From a virus, in the IMG/VR virus record IMGVR_UViG_3300034198_002436, positions 1 through 52,187 of that record: a stretch of DNA of 52,187 bases; one strand, 5' to 3'. The translations under genes were made by a program, and so were the position numbers. Under the pieces are notes generated by a model, which did not search any database, was not told where the DNA came from, and worked only from the letters and a program-made list of their open reading frames with translations. This document shows, piece by piece, positions 44,601-50,226 of the stretch; position 1 is the stretch's first letter; every line of letters starts with the position of its first letter.

Positions 44601-45354
44601 AGACATCTTATCTCCATCTCCAGTGTTCGATGAAGCTACACTAAATGCAATGAATAAACTGATGCTTGCAACTGGAATTGGTTCAGCAAGTGAAGAAGAG
44701 TTCCAAAAGTATATTAGCGAAGTTAATGATAAAAGAGCATTTCAAGGTAAAGAACCGTTGACTGAAGATGAAGTAAAAGATAAAAAAGATAAGTTCTTTG
44801 AAGACGAGCAGTTCCAGTTCTATGTAGATAACGAAAAGTCATCAGGTATGCTTGGTATACAGTACTCTAAATTAGCCGAGTTGTATGACATACTTAAGGC
44901 TCGTTCTACTGGATACTATACTAGAGAAAAATTTGCTGGAGGAGGAGAAGAGGAGGTAAAGCTATCTGATGATGCTAAAGAAAAACTTGACTATATAGCA
45001 CTCCTTAAGTTGGTTGGTACTACAGTTGGTACTAGAGAGGTTGATCAGATAGCTGATAAGATGTTCAAGATAGCTAAAGAGAAGTACTCGTTGACTGAGA
45101 AGCAGAACGAGAAATACGAAGCTGTTAAGAAGAAGTACAAGGTTGATCCTTATAAGATGTCATTAATTACATCTTCAATGAAGGAAGAGACGATGATAGA
45201 AGAGATCGAGTACATCGAGAGTACTGGTGGTTTAACTCCAAAACAATCTAAGGAGTACGCTAAACTAAGAGCTTACGGAGCGATTGATGGATGGGGATTG
45301 GATGATATAAGAAAAGGTAAAACTACAGAACAGATAATAGCCTCCCGAAAATAA
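35686..45354 (+). CDS. Giant polyvalent internal virion protein, 3222 aa
   Basis: A single unbroken frame of 9.7 kb. Residues 1-500 are helical and charged. Residues about 560-800 contain hydrophobic, Gly-rich stretches (GALGGLIMGGGAISTT). A disordered Gln/Glu/Thr-rich linker lies near 910-970. A zincin-type motif HEVFH is at 1265-1269, with E1326 about 57 residues later (EEKLSELVG). Residues about 1800-1945 (GVVYFATDKREADAYALMNR, then EFDMPTS) look like an ADP-ribosyltransferase of polyvalent proteins. The C-terminal 1000 residues resemble ejected-protein domains, with a hydrophobic patch near 2915-2940. It is probably packaged and injected to act early in the host. It ends in a hairpin. Confidence 0.75.
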   Translation: MPNEVVLSEANRAKLDGIVSKMIANKESDENIKFVVEDFKKKYSETPKKKGSTSQNGAWYSKAVKEAGLPVTDKPKAQKASVFSPSNIKELAKSDEQKFTETQSRLKSDINKLEVEQELSDAEMAQILKWSDADVKRAKQGVPSKNVVAKPANVDPKSTDRYNDMLSSKVGITSNQLKAVNDVESNKTNDLKSRVTYYNNVDTQERLKNKGYDIDVNGNLDDEKTKSALTKENAKWKTYKIEQDKKNEIFDKIDDNIDAYLVSNTEEYVVDELRKKFSGSGFIFEESGMGNYLTVKFTPNGSSTTKEIEIPLAGISSSLSLAKEGSYNEAGKISEENAKKLKDFMKGAYITKSEWKSFSPTDTEAGSDAYNESNNLTWMLRATELMAKNPAKYGKELIGDDVGGNILDKASFAVKNEYKWLEGEYANLKKQIDAYNQNPTDTERVAINNKLHELSVKEYNLNEKANKISQADKYWGKSAAAYALDEAKKGNLIGNWASAYLGGRLLKSTEKALLGLSMDVGADLIGAENLTDASTYQMYKDDGMSDDDIKEKVLADSKRFIMPKLDAAYTRILSLGTTTEEYKKSPDRPWYEQLGSALAESIGAAQSPNAKLGFFSMAYDSMQTQMLGKEFDGLTQSEKMLVSVPYALAVGALEKFGYDASVGFSKSGIFNKTINTVIRKSLTDLPKDATVSQINREINKNVSNLVKSGVIKIAAGSITEGNVEGIQGLTEIGTKAIVNELYDKELFQDIPDLSTKDGLIEAVGIASEDAALGALGGLIMGGGAISTTTYKQAKFNETSDYNFDVFYGTLMDDNLRKSIKYNTKIKLKNGEMTESEAKEEIESIDRNTGILRSIPADLSLRDKKDSFNLIIERNKLEQEIDGKDAALIVKQKARISEINNELNKISENATKENNVEQQKDTTEGSKVEYQGVVKGQQEAGSTEGTVGQTTQQKTDTGDSTVAGETQEVTRSIINRPSTLSEFGGKKFDTPIQGDTYVQGKQVVFEDRATGRMYELGNVDEVIDSTIPGLNAQPELVSVTKDGKISVEGSEWNIQSELPTMGIEYNPAGEVERVSLKDDNGNTTMFDGQKAVDIAYQIELQKIQSPEQQQLINELLEQDEEFKSATADIKLTEAPVATEEKAVTDTEQTAQQTEKVIEQQPAAQPTRTVEQEVEELGQLISGSDVEIDNAANVISNKRMSKVVAKAAKAIARITPGVKFKVYEDDASYRQAVDETTEGASSSGTFDPSTNTVHINLTNANNRTVAHEVFHAILLNKVRTNKDAAAVTKKMIEAISSKLEGMPELKKYLDDFASNYDENIQNEEKLSELVGILADNYMNSPASVKDIIARWIDRLAKMFGLDPFQRNEVYDMLNTIARKTAKGKTIKEKDIKLIPKGDTIEEMNKRFQADFSDSVSKLTFIFDKNGGKFKKLEDDGYITKDKSLSDFNGKYVFLHQPDAAFSGMIYKDGEILVEGKGGVFYPIKFHEDGYFWASTSTTAIKMADDLNKVMEQNEGTIYMALTSAPNNKLMSSTTMSNAVLDFFSSKALDKNFKINPNQLKLSLIKAANDVKFKKTKNKTTGVVTEKPFGLRLKLTPKLTIEEIQSAIRTKLASDKSSFEDRKNFAIELTKLMATEINKNDVAVNQFGKLFSEGIQNKYFKGITKTGKLKISAANMTQALSEMFTEPMLKEGVDRDKGGQVYAILELNGAVKPFKTDQHESYPMAIKSDSDSKVKLHILKDRQNWYDVFEDFETNEIVASKERQSKIYPTSGVSVRGLRVNTSKIEGKPTTEELATPRNQKTTKVYNASPKEVGELGKRSGVVYFATDKREADAYALMNRGEVREFDMPTSLIKDEKVVKDKIKELGLQPKDTNYTIDESSVYELIDDRFDNSLSPQDINKLFSALKKDGVKAFSYEDGAQVSGRTTESIAVIDTDVVQGMVRKQQASKKDINKVIKVAKSKDFSNDAIRQYLLKEGFSEDQINNAMAPYEYKDKVMSDFNKNFDKLVKEGATEDNAFNEAIENIVYKVEDDIVREEIIRELKKEYGKRIKSAPRAEKITGKAKPITIITDDVKGLTDVIKREIKAAKDKKNQVDAVLTSISAQVKDMVVKGKISVRQMSAIINALKNTNLDNQVMVDRFVDYVSRVISRADFIERVNKGMNFKKAIKRNLKGKANPFVAVAKSFTELNPKWVVDIDKYNEIAELVFNSVKPTRISKGEISFKTEADIELIGKYIAEEQANHLKIKEENLRALYEKATGEKSEGKSVSDMLDELRSDKVKTDYTDKIKAALKEKIKQYEELVTENDPKEVKQAIKIDVDLIDAKLAIGILDALDTYFANDSNASLKALMATYKGIVMAKNFKLVAKPLRLIGSKKVGRAQSQEFTNINIVLKRMFRGQNAALSFMEAVGFSDIIQGSNRAERQAMNKQNEYSRMFNKVKNFNSAENIFERNVIAFIARRDINANAEESINKRIKLLKDSVDVLRKSGTSIEIAKADLYEKVLKKLGLYEEGATLESARKKAESYNLSAVDFVTNMFSEIYDPLSDTALGVYNTMLENDINYTPDKYSTLDAKIGKDEFDLDSSGFMMFNSNFKVDENKASVLMSTNRPERLPKNMYVDLDFDSNMFRSYRLALNDMYTAEAIRQANAFINSDEFENIIPTAEDRAIVESAIKSYVITKKGKNYIEKSSISFMNSILDTIGGLGAARALGGFSQFLNQLGTAQMNTFINAGEYMRPFDIFDNDLANMIANSGLPISNLGVEALTTIENTEKELEKVKIAAGAISAIDKYGLSYIKKSNEKLLKVVLSNPDRYARIQAFAAYYRKSMKAQGLKADFSAPMNEKAARYAQAMIDANMDVTDTAMRGKFFTDKESYKKIIKQVFFPFSTFSLNQRNRVWSDIAVVGNKLSSKEDFWTAVRSSLAFSAEFFTYNAIRYGVGLFLIRTACEAMGLDDDEEEAIVEKYTTNLLKSIKSGAVTDILSPSPVFDEATLNAMNKLMLATGIGSASEEEFQKYISEVNDKRAFQGKEPLTEDEVKDKKDKFFEDEQFQFYVDNEKSSGMLGIQYSKLAELYDILKARSTGYYTREKFAGGGEEEVKLSDDAKEKLDYIALLKLVGTTVGTREVDQIADKMFKIAKEKYSLTEKQNEKYEAVKKKYKVDPYKMSLITSSMKEETMIEEIEYIESTGGLTPKQSKEYAKLRAYGAIDGWGLDDIRKGKTTEQIIASRK

Positions 45355-45362
45355 GGGAGGCT
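45339..45362. terminator. Hairpin between convergent units
   Basis: AGCCTCCC (45339-45346) pairs with GGGAGGCT (45355-45362) across 8 nt. It spans the stop of the giant gene and lies 5 nt from the end of the convergent metallophosphoesterase gene. The T-tract is weak on both strands. Confidence 0.6.
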
Positions 45363-45366
45363 TATG

Positions 45367-46482
45367 TTAAAATAAGTTAACTAGGCGAGCTACCTGGCCG
45401 TATTCTGGATGGAAGACAAATGCTTCTACCGCAGCAGGGGAAAATTGATAACCGTTTCTATGATGCCAACTGTCTGTACCTGACGGAGAGCGTAATGTCT
45501 CAACGTTTACAGACATGTAGTCCTTACCTGACTTGTGATGTACGTGGTGACCAAGGATGTATCTATGCTTGCAGTGATGCCAGTGCTCAGAAGCTTCGTG
45601 AGCCATTAACATTGGAAGGTCTTGAATCTTTGCTCCATCCATATGAGTAGTTCCAATCAGGTTCTTACCGTACACTGAGTACTTTCTGTGCGACATATCT
45701 GCCTTAAACGTTACGTTTTCATTGTTTCTAAACCAACTAGTTATAGAGTCAAGAAGCATGAACCCACTCATGTAGTCATGGTTAGATGGGTTGTATACAA
45801 CCTCAACGTCAGCAATCTGTACAAGCGTTTCAATTATCTCAACTAATAACTTCTTAGCAGTCAAGAAGTTCTCGTACCACATTCCGTCTGTGTCCTGGGG
45901 AGTACCACTTGTGGTTGTTCTCCTAGGGTTGTCGGTGTGTAGGATGTCGTTTCCTGCCACGAATATAATCTTGTCGATGTTCCATCCGTGAGACTTCTGT
46001 ATTATACCATTAAGTCCGTCACGAACTCTCTGTACAGCGATTTGTTGGTTGTAATCCTCACCAGTCTCAAAAGAACTGCATAGCTTTCCGATATGAATGT
46101 CGGCAGGATCAAATACAAGGCAGTGAGGGTCACTTATAGGCCCTCTAACGATAGGTTTATAGTTTGGTGACCATTTAGATATCTCAGCGATAAAGTCCTC
46201 TCTAAACTCGTTATAATCGAACTCTTTTTTACTACCGACAACTTCGATTGAGTAGTGCTTGCTCTTGTGCCAAAAACGTTTAACGTTGTCAACATCAATA
46301 CCAACTCTTTCACACTCATCAATAATTCCTTGGTTCTTGTGAATTGCGTGTTGAATTTTTCTTGTGAACTGGCTTGTTGGGAATATTCCTTCTTCTTTAG
46401 CGATTATCCTAGCAACCTCTGATTGGTTTGTTATACCGCTCTTATAAAGCTCAACAGCCCGACGTTTAATTTCCTTCGTCAT
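45367..46482 (-). CDS. HTH plus calcineurin-like metallophosphoesterase, 371 aa
   Basis: N-terminal helix-turn-helix segment (MTKEIKRRAVELYKSGITNQ, SEVARIIAKE; residues 1-30) is followed by a metallophosphatase. Its motifs appear in order: DPADIHIGKL (near 125), GNDILHTD (near 178), NPSNHD (a GNHD/E variant near 231), GTTHMDG (near 274) and LGHHVHHK (near 309). All metal-ligand positions appear intact. Proteins of this type occur in many phages; the substrate is unknown, with nucleic-acid ends or nucleotides likely. It is the most downstream gene of the leftward arm. Confidence 0.8.
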   Translation of the reverse strand: MTKEIKRRAVELYKSGITNQSEVARIIAKEEGIFPTSQFTRKIQHAIHKNQGIIDECERVGIDVDNVKRFWHKSKHYSIEVVGSKKEFDYNEFREDFIAEISKWSPNYKPIVRGPISDPHCLVFDPADIHIGKLCSSFETGEDYNQQIAVQRVRDGLNGIIQKSHGWNIDKIIFVAGNDILHTDNPRRTTTSGTPQDTDGMWYENFLTAKKLLVEIIETLVQIADVEVVYNPSNHDYMSGFMLLDSITSWFRNNENVTFKADMSHRKYSVYGKNLIGTTHMDGAKIQDLPMLMAHEASEHWHHCKHRYILGHHVHHKSGKDYMSVNVETLRSPSGTDSWHHRNGYQFSPAAVEAFVFHPEYGQVARLVNLF

Positions 46483-46642
46483 AGTAAGATTTTTGTATGT
46501 CGCTAAGTACCTTTCTTAACGACTTAATGGTTTCAATTAATGTTTCTCTGTCATTATCTACCATCGATTCATATAAATCAGATGTCAATGAATGTACTTC
46601 ATCCATTGTCGAATTGACATAAGTTAGTAAATTTTCAGACAT
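46466..46642 (-). CDS. Small helical protein, 58 aa
   Basis: Short ORF MSENLLTYVNSTMDEVHSLT... ending KSYYDEGN. It is one long predicted helix with a charged surface. Its stop lies inside the metallophosphoesterase start (17-nt overlap), and a -7 box lies 16 nt upstream of its ATG. It fills an otherwise empty gap; function unknown. Confidence 0.55.
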   Translation of the reverse strand: MSENLLTYVNSTMDEVHSLTSDLYESMVDNDRETLIETIKSLRKVLSDIQKSYYDEGN

Positions 46643-46658
46643 CTAATCATGTTTTTGG

Positions 46659-46666
46659 CAAATATA
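46659..46666 (-). promoter_or_regulatory. -7 box (TATATTTG on - strand)
   Basis: TANNTTTG 16 nt upstream of the ATG at 46642. Likely promoter of the 58-aa gene and metallophosphoesterase. Confidence 0.5.
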
Positions 46667-46678
46667 TACCTTTTTATC

Positions 46679-46936
46679 TTAAGAATAGTATAATTTGCTA
46701 CTAAATTTTAGATTAGTTACCTCATATGTGTACGAAAAGTTTCTGAATTTGGTGAAGTCGATTGAGTTTTTTACAAGTCTTTTTAACTGCCGGTCTAGAT
46801 CACACTGTTCAATTTTTCCATTCTCGTCACACACGACTGGGCATAGCTCCCTAGTTATTATTCGAACGTCACGCTTCTTCTTGTTCACTATGTTGACCGC
46901 TCTGACTTTCACTGTTGCTATGTATAATGCCTTCAT
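46679..46936 (-). CDS. Hypothetical protein, 85 aa
   Basis: Start placed at 46936 (MKALYIATVKVRAVNIVNKK), although the frame is open to 46960. It is basic and beta-rich (KKRDVRIITRELCPVVCDEN), with two Cys five residues apart. It overlaps the upstream gene by 68 nt whichever start is used nearby. No family recognised. Confidence 0.5.
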   Translation of the reverse strand: MKALYIATVKVRAVNIVNKKKRDVRIITRELCPVVCDENGKIEQCDLDRQLKRLVKNSIDFTKFRNFSYTYEVTNLKFSSKLYYS

Positions 46937-47234
46937 ATGGGTCTGATATATTGTTGACAATAAATTCTCTGAGCATCTCTCTGCCCTCGTTCTGTTGTTC
47001 CCAGATTCCTAGGACTCGTTTATCTAAATCTTCCTTCGTTAAGTTCTCACCGAACGATCCTCGCTCAAAGAACTTACGGTCTGATACCCTTATCTCGTTC
47101 ATAGCCATGTTTAACTTCTGAGCGAGCTTGTGCTTGAACACGTTTGTGTCTCTCAAGTCTTCAATGTACTGAGCTAGTTCCGGTAAGAACATTGCGAGTG
47201 CTAAGTACTTCTGTGCTGGTGTTGGTTGTTTCAT
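46869..47234 (-). CDS. Hypothetical protein, 121 aa
   Basis: Helical protein (MKQPTPAQKYLALAMFLPEL, FKHKLAQKLNMAMNEIRVSD) with a disordered, Ser/Gln/Glu-rich tail. No recognised domain. Its ATG overlaps the stop of the 70-aa gene upstream by 4 nt. Position in the replication arm suggests a DNA-metabolism accessory role, unproven. Confidence 0.55.
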   Translation of the reverse strand: MKQPTPAQKYLALAMFLPELAQYIEDLRDTNVFKHKLAQKLNMAMNEIRVSDRKFFERGSFGENLTKEDLDKRVLGIWEQQNEGREMLREFIVNNISDPYEGIIHSNSESQSGQHSEQEEA

Positions 47235-47443
47235 CTGCTTACTTCTATTTTTGGATAATTAATTAAATGGTAATAAACTTCATAATTATATCTTTTACCT
47301 CCTTTAAAGTGATCTGGATCTTCATCTATCATTTCTTGACATTTAGAGATAGCATTTTTTTTAGCAGCATCGAAATCTTTATCAGGTTCAAACACCCACA
47401 TTAGTCTATTTGCTCTCTCTTTTGGACTAACTACGTGGCTCAT
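47231..47443 (-). CDS. Hypothetical protein, 70 aa
   Basis: Starts MSHVVSPKERANRLMWVFEP. It contains KNAISKCQEMIDEDPDHFKG, a pattern met in short Bacteroidota phage proteins (an amphipathic helix after a Lys/Arg-rich start). Function unknown. Overlaps the GIY-YIG gene by 4 nt. A/T-rich. Confidence 0.6.
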   Translation of the reverse strand: MSHVVSPKERANRLMWVFEPDKDFDAAKKNAISKCQEMIDEDPDHFKGGKRYNYEVYYHLINYPKIEVSR

Positions 47444-48165
47444 TTCAATTCTTGTTTTAATTTTTGAATATAAATAAATCTTTCATTTCCTCTTTGCATC
47501 ATACTTTTAATACTTGAGTATTTCATTGCATTCATCTCACTAGCTTCTTTTAATGATTGGTAACTGACTCCAGTTGTCGTATCTAAAACAATCCTAGACC
47601 TAGGATGCTCAGAACCTCTTTTGTTTATTTTAGTCATTCTTTCTGAATGTTCTTTTTTCCATTCATCTGACCTTTTAACTCCAAACATTGGATTCTTTTC
47701 ACCACTTAAAAATTCTTTGCCTTTATTCCAAGGCTCTCTACCTTTCATGTGATGACCTTTTTCTTTTATCCTTTTTTTAGTACACTCTGAAATAATTTTC
47801 TTATTCGCATCACTTATAGTTTTCCCTCTGTGCACATTACCAATTTTTCTTTTGGTTTCTTCCGACATACAGATATATGTTTCATTAATTTTTGGTAGTA
47901 GTAAGTTAAGTCCATTTTCACCTATGCAATTATACATATCTCCATAATACGCTTCATAGTAATTCCTATATGAAATATCACATTCATGTATTACTTTAAA
48001 TACATGATTTTCCCATCCATATTTTTTAAGTGAATTAAATATTTTAACTTGACCTTTTACTCTTAAAGTTTTATATCTATAAATCCTATCATTCAAATTA
48101 ACCGTAGAACCAACATAAAAATTACCAACTGGGTTTTTTATTAGATAGATAAAAACATTTCTCAT
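47440..48165 (-). CDS. GIY-YIG homing-type endonuclease, 241 aa
   Basis: The N-terminal nuclease (residues 4-95) has FIYLIKNPVGNFYVGSTVNL with Arg27 as the conserved catalytic arginine, and a Glu within YYEAYYGDMY. NUMOD-type DNA-binding repeats follow: SEETKRKIGNVHRGK (near 103) and EKNPMFGVKRSDEWKKEHSE (near 155). Then comes a NUMOD1-like helix-turn-helix (IVLDTTTGVSYQSLKEASEM, near 192). Full length and apparently intact. It is free-standing and markedly A/T-richer than the helicase genes to its right, consistent with a later insertion. Its own -7 box lies directly upstream. Confidence 0.85.
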   Translation of the reverse strand: MRNVFIYLIKNPVGNFYVGSTVNLNDRIYRYKTLRVKGQVKIFNSLKKYGWENHVFKVIHECDISYRNYYEAYYGDMYNCIGENGLNLLLPKINETYICMSEETKRKIGNVHRGKTISDANKKIISECTKKRIKEKGHHMKGREPWNKGKEFLSGEKNPMFGVKRSDEWKKEHSERMTKINKRGSEHPRSRIVLDTTTGVSYQSLKEASEMNAMKYSSIKSMMQRGNERFIYIQKLKQELK

Positions 48166-48169
48166 GTTG

Positions 48170-48177
48170 CAAATATA
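48170..48177 (-). promoter_or_regulatory. -7 box (TATATTTG on - strand) directly before ATG 48165
   Basis: TANNTTTG ends 4 nt before the GIY-YIG ATG; implies a leaderless transcript. Confidence 0.55.
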
Positions 48178-48183
48178 ATGAAA

Positions 48184-48381
48184 CTATTGGTTCTTCGAAA
48201 TTTCTTTGTGTAATTTTTCTAGATACAAACAGAAGTCCATTGCCTCTTGTTGTGCCTCTTTTATCCATTCTAATGTGCTCAAATCATTTCTATCCATCGT
48301 GTTGTTGTACTTTTTAATTCCAACTTTAGAACGTTCCTTAAATTGACTTATTACGCTTTCTACAATTGTGTCTTTTTTCAT
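48184..48381 (-). CDS. Small conserved phage protein, 65 aa
   Basis: Helical protein with KYNNTMDRNDLSTLEWIKEA and QQEAMDFCLYLEKL. The pattern 'K-Y-x-x-T-x-D-R-x-D-L-S, then H/A-Q-x-E-A-M-D' is common in short phage proteins, sometimes compared with pyrophosphohydrolase helices, but its function is unknown. Overlaps the VRR-NUC gene by 4 nt. Confidence 0.65.
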   Translation of the reverse strand: MKKDTIVESVISQFKERSKVGIKKYNNTMDRNDLSTLEWIKEAQQEAMDFCLYLEKLHKEISKNQ

Positions 48382-48638
48382 ATTTTCTCTGTTGTTTCAC
48401 CGTCATGAACAAACGTTCGACCGAACAATCCGTCTCTTATCTCCTTCATCCTAAAGTCTTGAAGTGCTCTTGGCTTCTTGCCTTCCTGCTTGACTTCATA
48501 GAACTCAGCATTGCTTCCTGGAGGAAGGGCGATAAGATCTGGAATACCTGGCTTGTTTGTTACTGACAGCTTGATTACATAATAACCTTTGCTCTCTAAT
48601 TCTTTTATTAACTTAGCTTGGATCTTGCTTTCTAACAT
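48378..48638 (-). CDS. VRR-NUC nuclease, 86 aa
   Basis: Stand-alone VRR-NUC fold of the PD-(D/E)xK superfamily. MLESKIQAKLIKELESKGYY is the N-terminal helix with Glu. KPGIPDLIAL supplies the metal-binding Asp. EFYEVKQEGKKPRALQ carries E-x-K and the conserved Q. Such proteins cut branched DNA and fit a role in phage recombination or replication. The gene overlaps its neighbours on both sides, and the catalytic set appears complete. Confidence 0.85.
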   Translation of the reverse strand: MLESKIQAKLIKELESKGYYVIKLSVTNKPGIPDLIALPPGSNAEFYEVKQEGKKPRALQDFRMKEIRDGLFGRTFVHDGETTEKI

Positions 48639-48849
48639 CTTTAAATTTTATTGGATACTTGTGAAGGAACGGAGTCACTTCTTTTAATTTGGCAAACTTA
48701 ATATATTTACCGTTCTTATCCAATACTTTTATCTGATTAATTACAATGCCTTGTCCTTCTATGTACTCGTACCTTGTTACTTCAAGCGAGTGGGGCTTCG
48801 GGACTTCCAAGTCCATCACCTTGATCAGTAGTTCCACATTCTCGTTCAT
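48613..48849 (-). CDS. Hypothetical protein, 78 aa
   Basis: Start at the ATG 48849 (MNENVELLIKVMDLEVPKPH); a TTG three codons upstream is less likely. Beta-rich with Lys-rich end (LHKYPIKFKDVRKQDPS). No recognised family. It overlaps both the VRR-NUC gene (26 nt) and the upstream 72-aa gene (68 nt). Confidence 0.5.
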   Translation of the reverse strand: MNENVELLIKVMDLEVPKPHSLEVTRYEYIEGQGIVINQIKVLDKNGKYIKFAKLKEVTPFLHKYPIKFKDVRKQDPS

Positions 48850-49000
48850 CGAATTCAATTTCAGTTTGGTTTGTACTAAACTCTAGTAATCTAGTCAGCA
48901 TATTACATAGACCGTCTTCTTGAACCTTTAGTCTTCTAATAGCTGTCCTAACATCCTTAAGTTGGTTGTTAACGTCTTTTATTTCATCACTTAATTCCAT
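48782..49000 (-). CDS. Small coiled-coil protein, 72 aa
   Basis: Starts MELSDEIKDVNNQLKDVRTA; a single coiled coil over residues 1-40, then an acidic, flexible end. Overlaps the helicase gene stop by 14 nt. Likely an accessory protein to the helicase, by position only. Confidence 0.5.
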   Translation of the reverse strand: MELSDEIKDVNNQLKDVRTAIRRLKVQEDGLCNMLTRLLEFSTNQTEIEFDERECGTTDQGDGLGSPEAPLA

Positions 49001-50225
49001 AGTCCTTCTTAAAAATATTTGTTGTGTATCTCTTCTTTGATTTTACTACCTTGTAAATCTTATCCTCTATTCCACCTTCTGAGAATATCCAGAACACTTG
49101 ATTGTCAGGTCTATCCATGGTAGTCATTCGGTCCCTGGCCTGCCAAAAGGAGACAGCCGAGTGTTGGATGTTATAGAACACCAAGAAGTCAGCGTTCCTT
49201 AACGATATACCCTCACGCCCTGACACCACTTGTAGTGCTATGTTCTTGTCGGTACTATTGAACTCATCCAAATCAGTCGTTAGATTGTCAGCTCCGAAAA
49301 CCTGCATCAGTGCATTAAGCTCCTCCTTGAACACGTAGAATATACCTATCTTTGAGCCAGTAAAGTGCGACTTAATAAACTCAGCCTTGGTGGTATCAAT
49401 AACCATTGATCGACCGGACTCAAACTTAACCGTTCCACTGTACAGCTGGTGCATTTTCTGCATAAGCTTGGCTGCCGTATCACCAAGCACCACCTCACTC
49501 TTTCCTTGTATAACCAAGTCCTTCTGCAATGTATTTACCATGGTATATATAACTGGTTTCATCTTGACGTAAAGGACTGACTCTGTGATTACAGACTTGA
49601 AGCCTGCCTGCTCCTGGGTATAGGTAATCATAAGGTGAGAAATATCTCCCATTATCTTAGACTCTATGCCTGCTGTGTAGTCGTTATGAGCAAACGCTCC
49701 GATTCTCTTCTGCCTTACATCGACGTAGTCTCTTGACCACTTGTAGAAGTTTTGGTATCTAGTCCATGGAGACTTATAAGAGACCCACATCTGATGGTAC
49801 ATCTGACTGAACGACTCAGGAGTTGGTGTTCCGGACAGCATTATTATTGGCTTGTCACCGAACATACTCTTGAACAGCTTGGCTCCACTTGACGGCTTTG
49901 GAAATGATCCATGTCTATGGTTTTCGTCCATCACCACCACATCGTAATCCGTGTGAGGTAGCTTGTGCATTGACTCGTTGTTGCATATAACAACGTTAAA
50001 TAACTTGTCGAACCCAAACTCCTCGTAGTCACTTTGCACGCTGCTTATAGCCTTCTTCTTGGTTAAGAACAGAACGTTTTTAGCACCGAACAGATGACAT
50101 ACCTTCAGGCTGGTGCAGGTCTTTCCAGTCCTAACTCCCCATGCCATGTACAGTATGCCGTACTTGTTCAGTATATCAACCCCTAGCGTTGCGCCATTGA
50201 GCTGATACTCTCTAAGCTCTTTCAT
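48987..50225 (-). CDS. SF2 (SNF2-like) helicase/ATPase, 412 aa
   Basis: The helicase motifs are in order. Q-like start is LREYQLNGA (residues 4-12). Walker A is GVRTGKT (30-36). Motif II is MDENH at D100-H103, where Asn replaces the usual Ala/Cys. Motif III is SGTPT (131-135). Motif VI is QARDR (362-366). The protein is short, with compact inserts (the region near 160-240 is unrelated to known inserts). It probably unwinds or remodels DNA during phage replication or recombination. It lies 1 nt downstream of the primase-helicase. Confidence 0.85.
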   Translation of the reverse strand: MKELREYQLNGATLGVDILNKYGILYMAWGVRTGKTCTSLKVCHLFGAKNVLFLTKKKAISSVQSDYEEFGFDKLFNVVICNNESMHKLPHTDYDVVVMDENHRHGSFPKPSSGAKLFKSMFGDKPIIMLSGTPTPESFSQMYHQMWVSYKSPWTRYQNFYKWSRDYVDVRQKRIGAFAHNDYTAGIESKIMGDISHLMITYTQEQAGFKSVITESVLYVKMKPVIYTMVNTLQKDLVIQGKSEVVLGDTAAKLMQKMHQLYSGTVKFESGRSMVIDTTKAEFIKSHFTGSKIGIFYVFKEELNALMQVFGADNLTTDLDEFNSTDKNIALQVVSGREGISLRNADFLVFYNIQHSAVSFWQARDRMTTMDRPDNQVFWIFSEGGIEDKIYKVVKSKKRYTTNIFKKDYGIK

Positions 50226-50226
50226 A

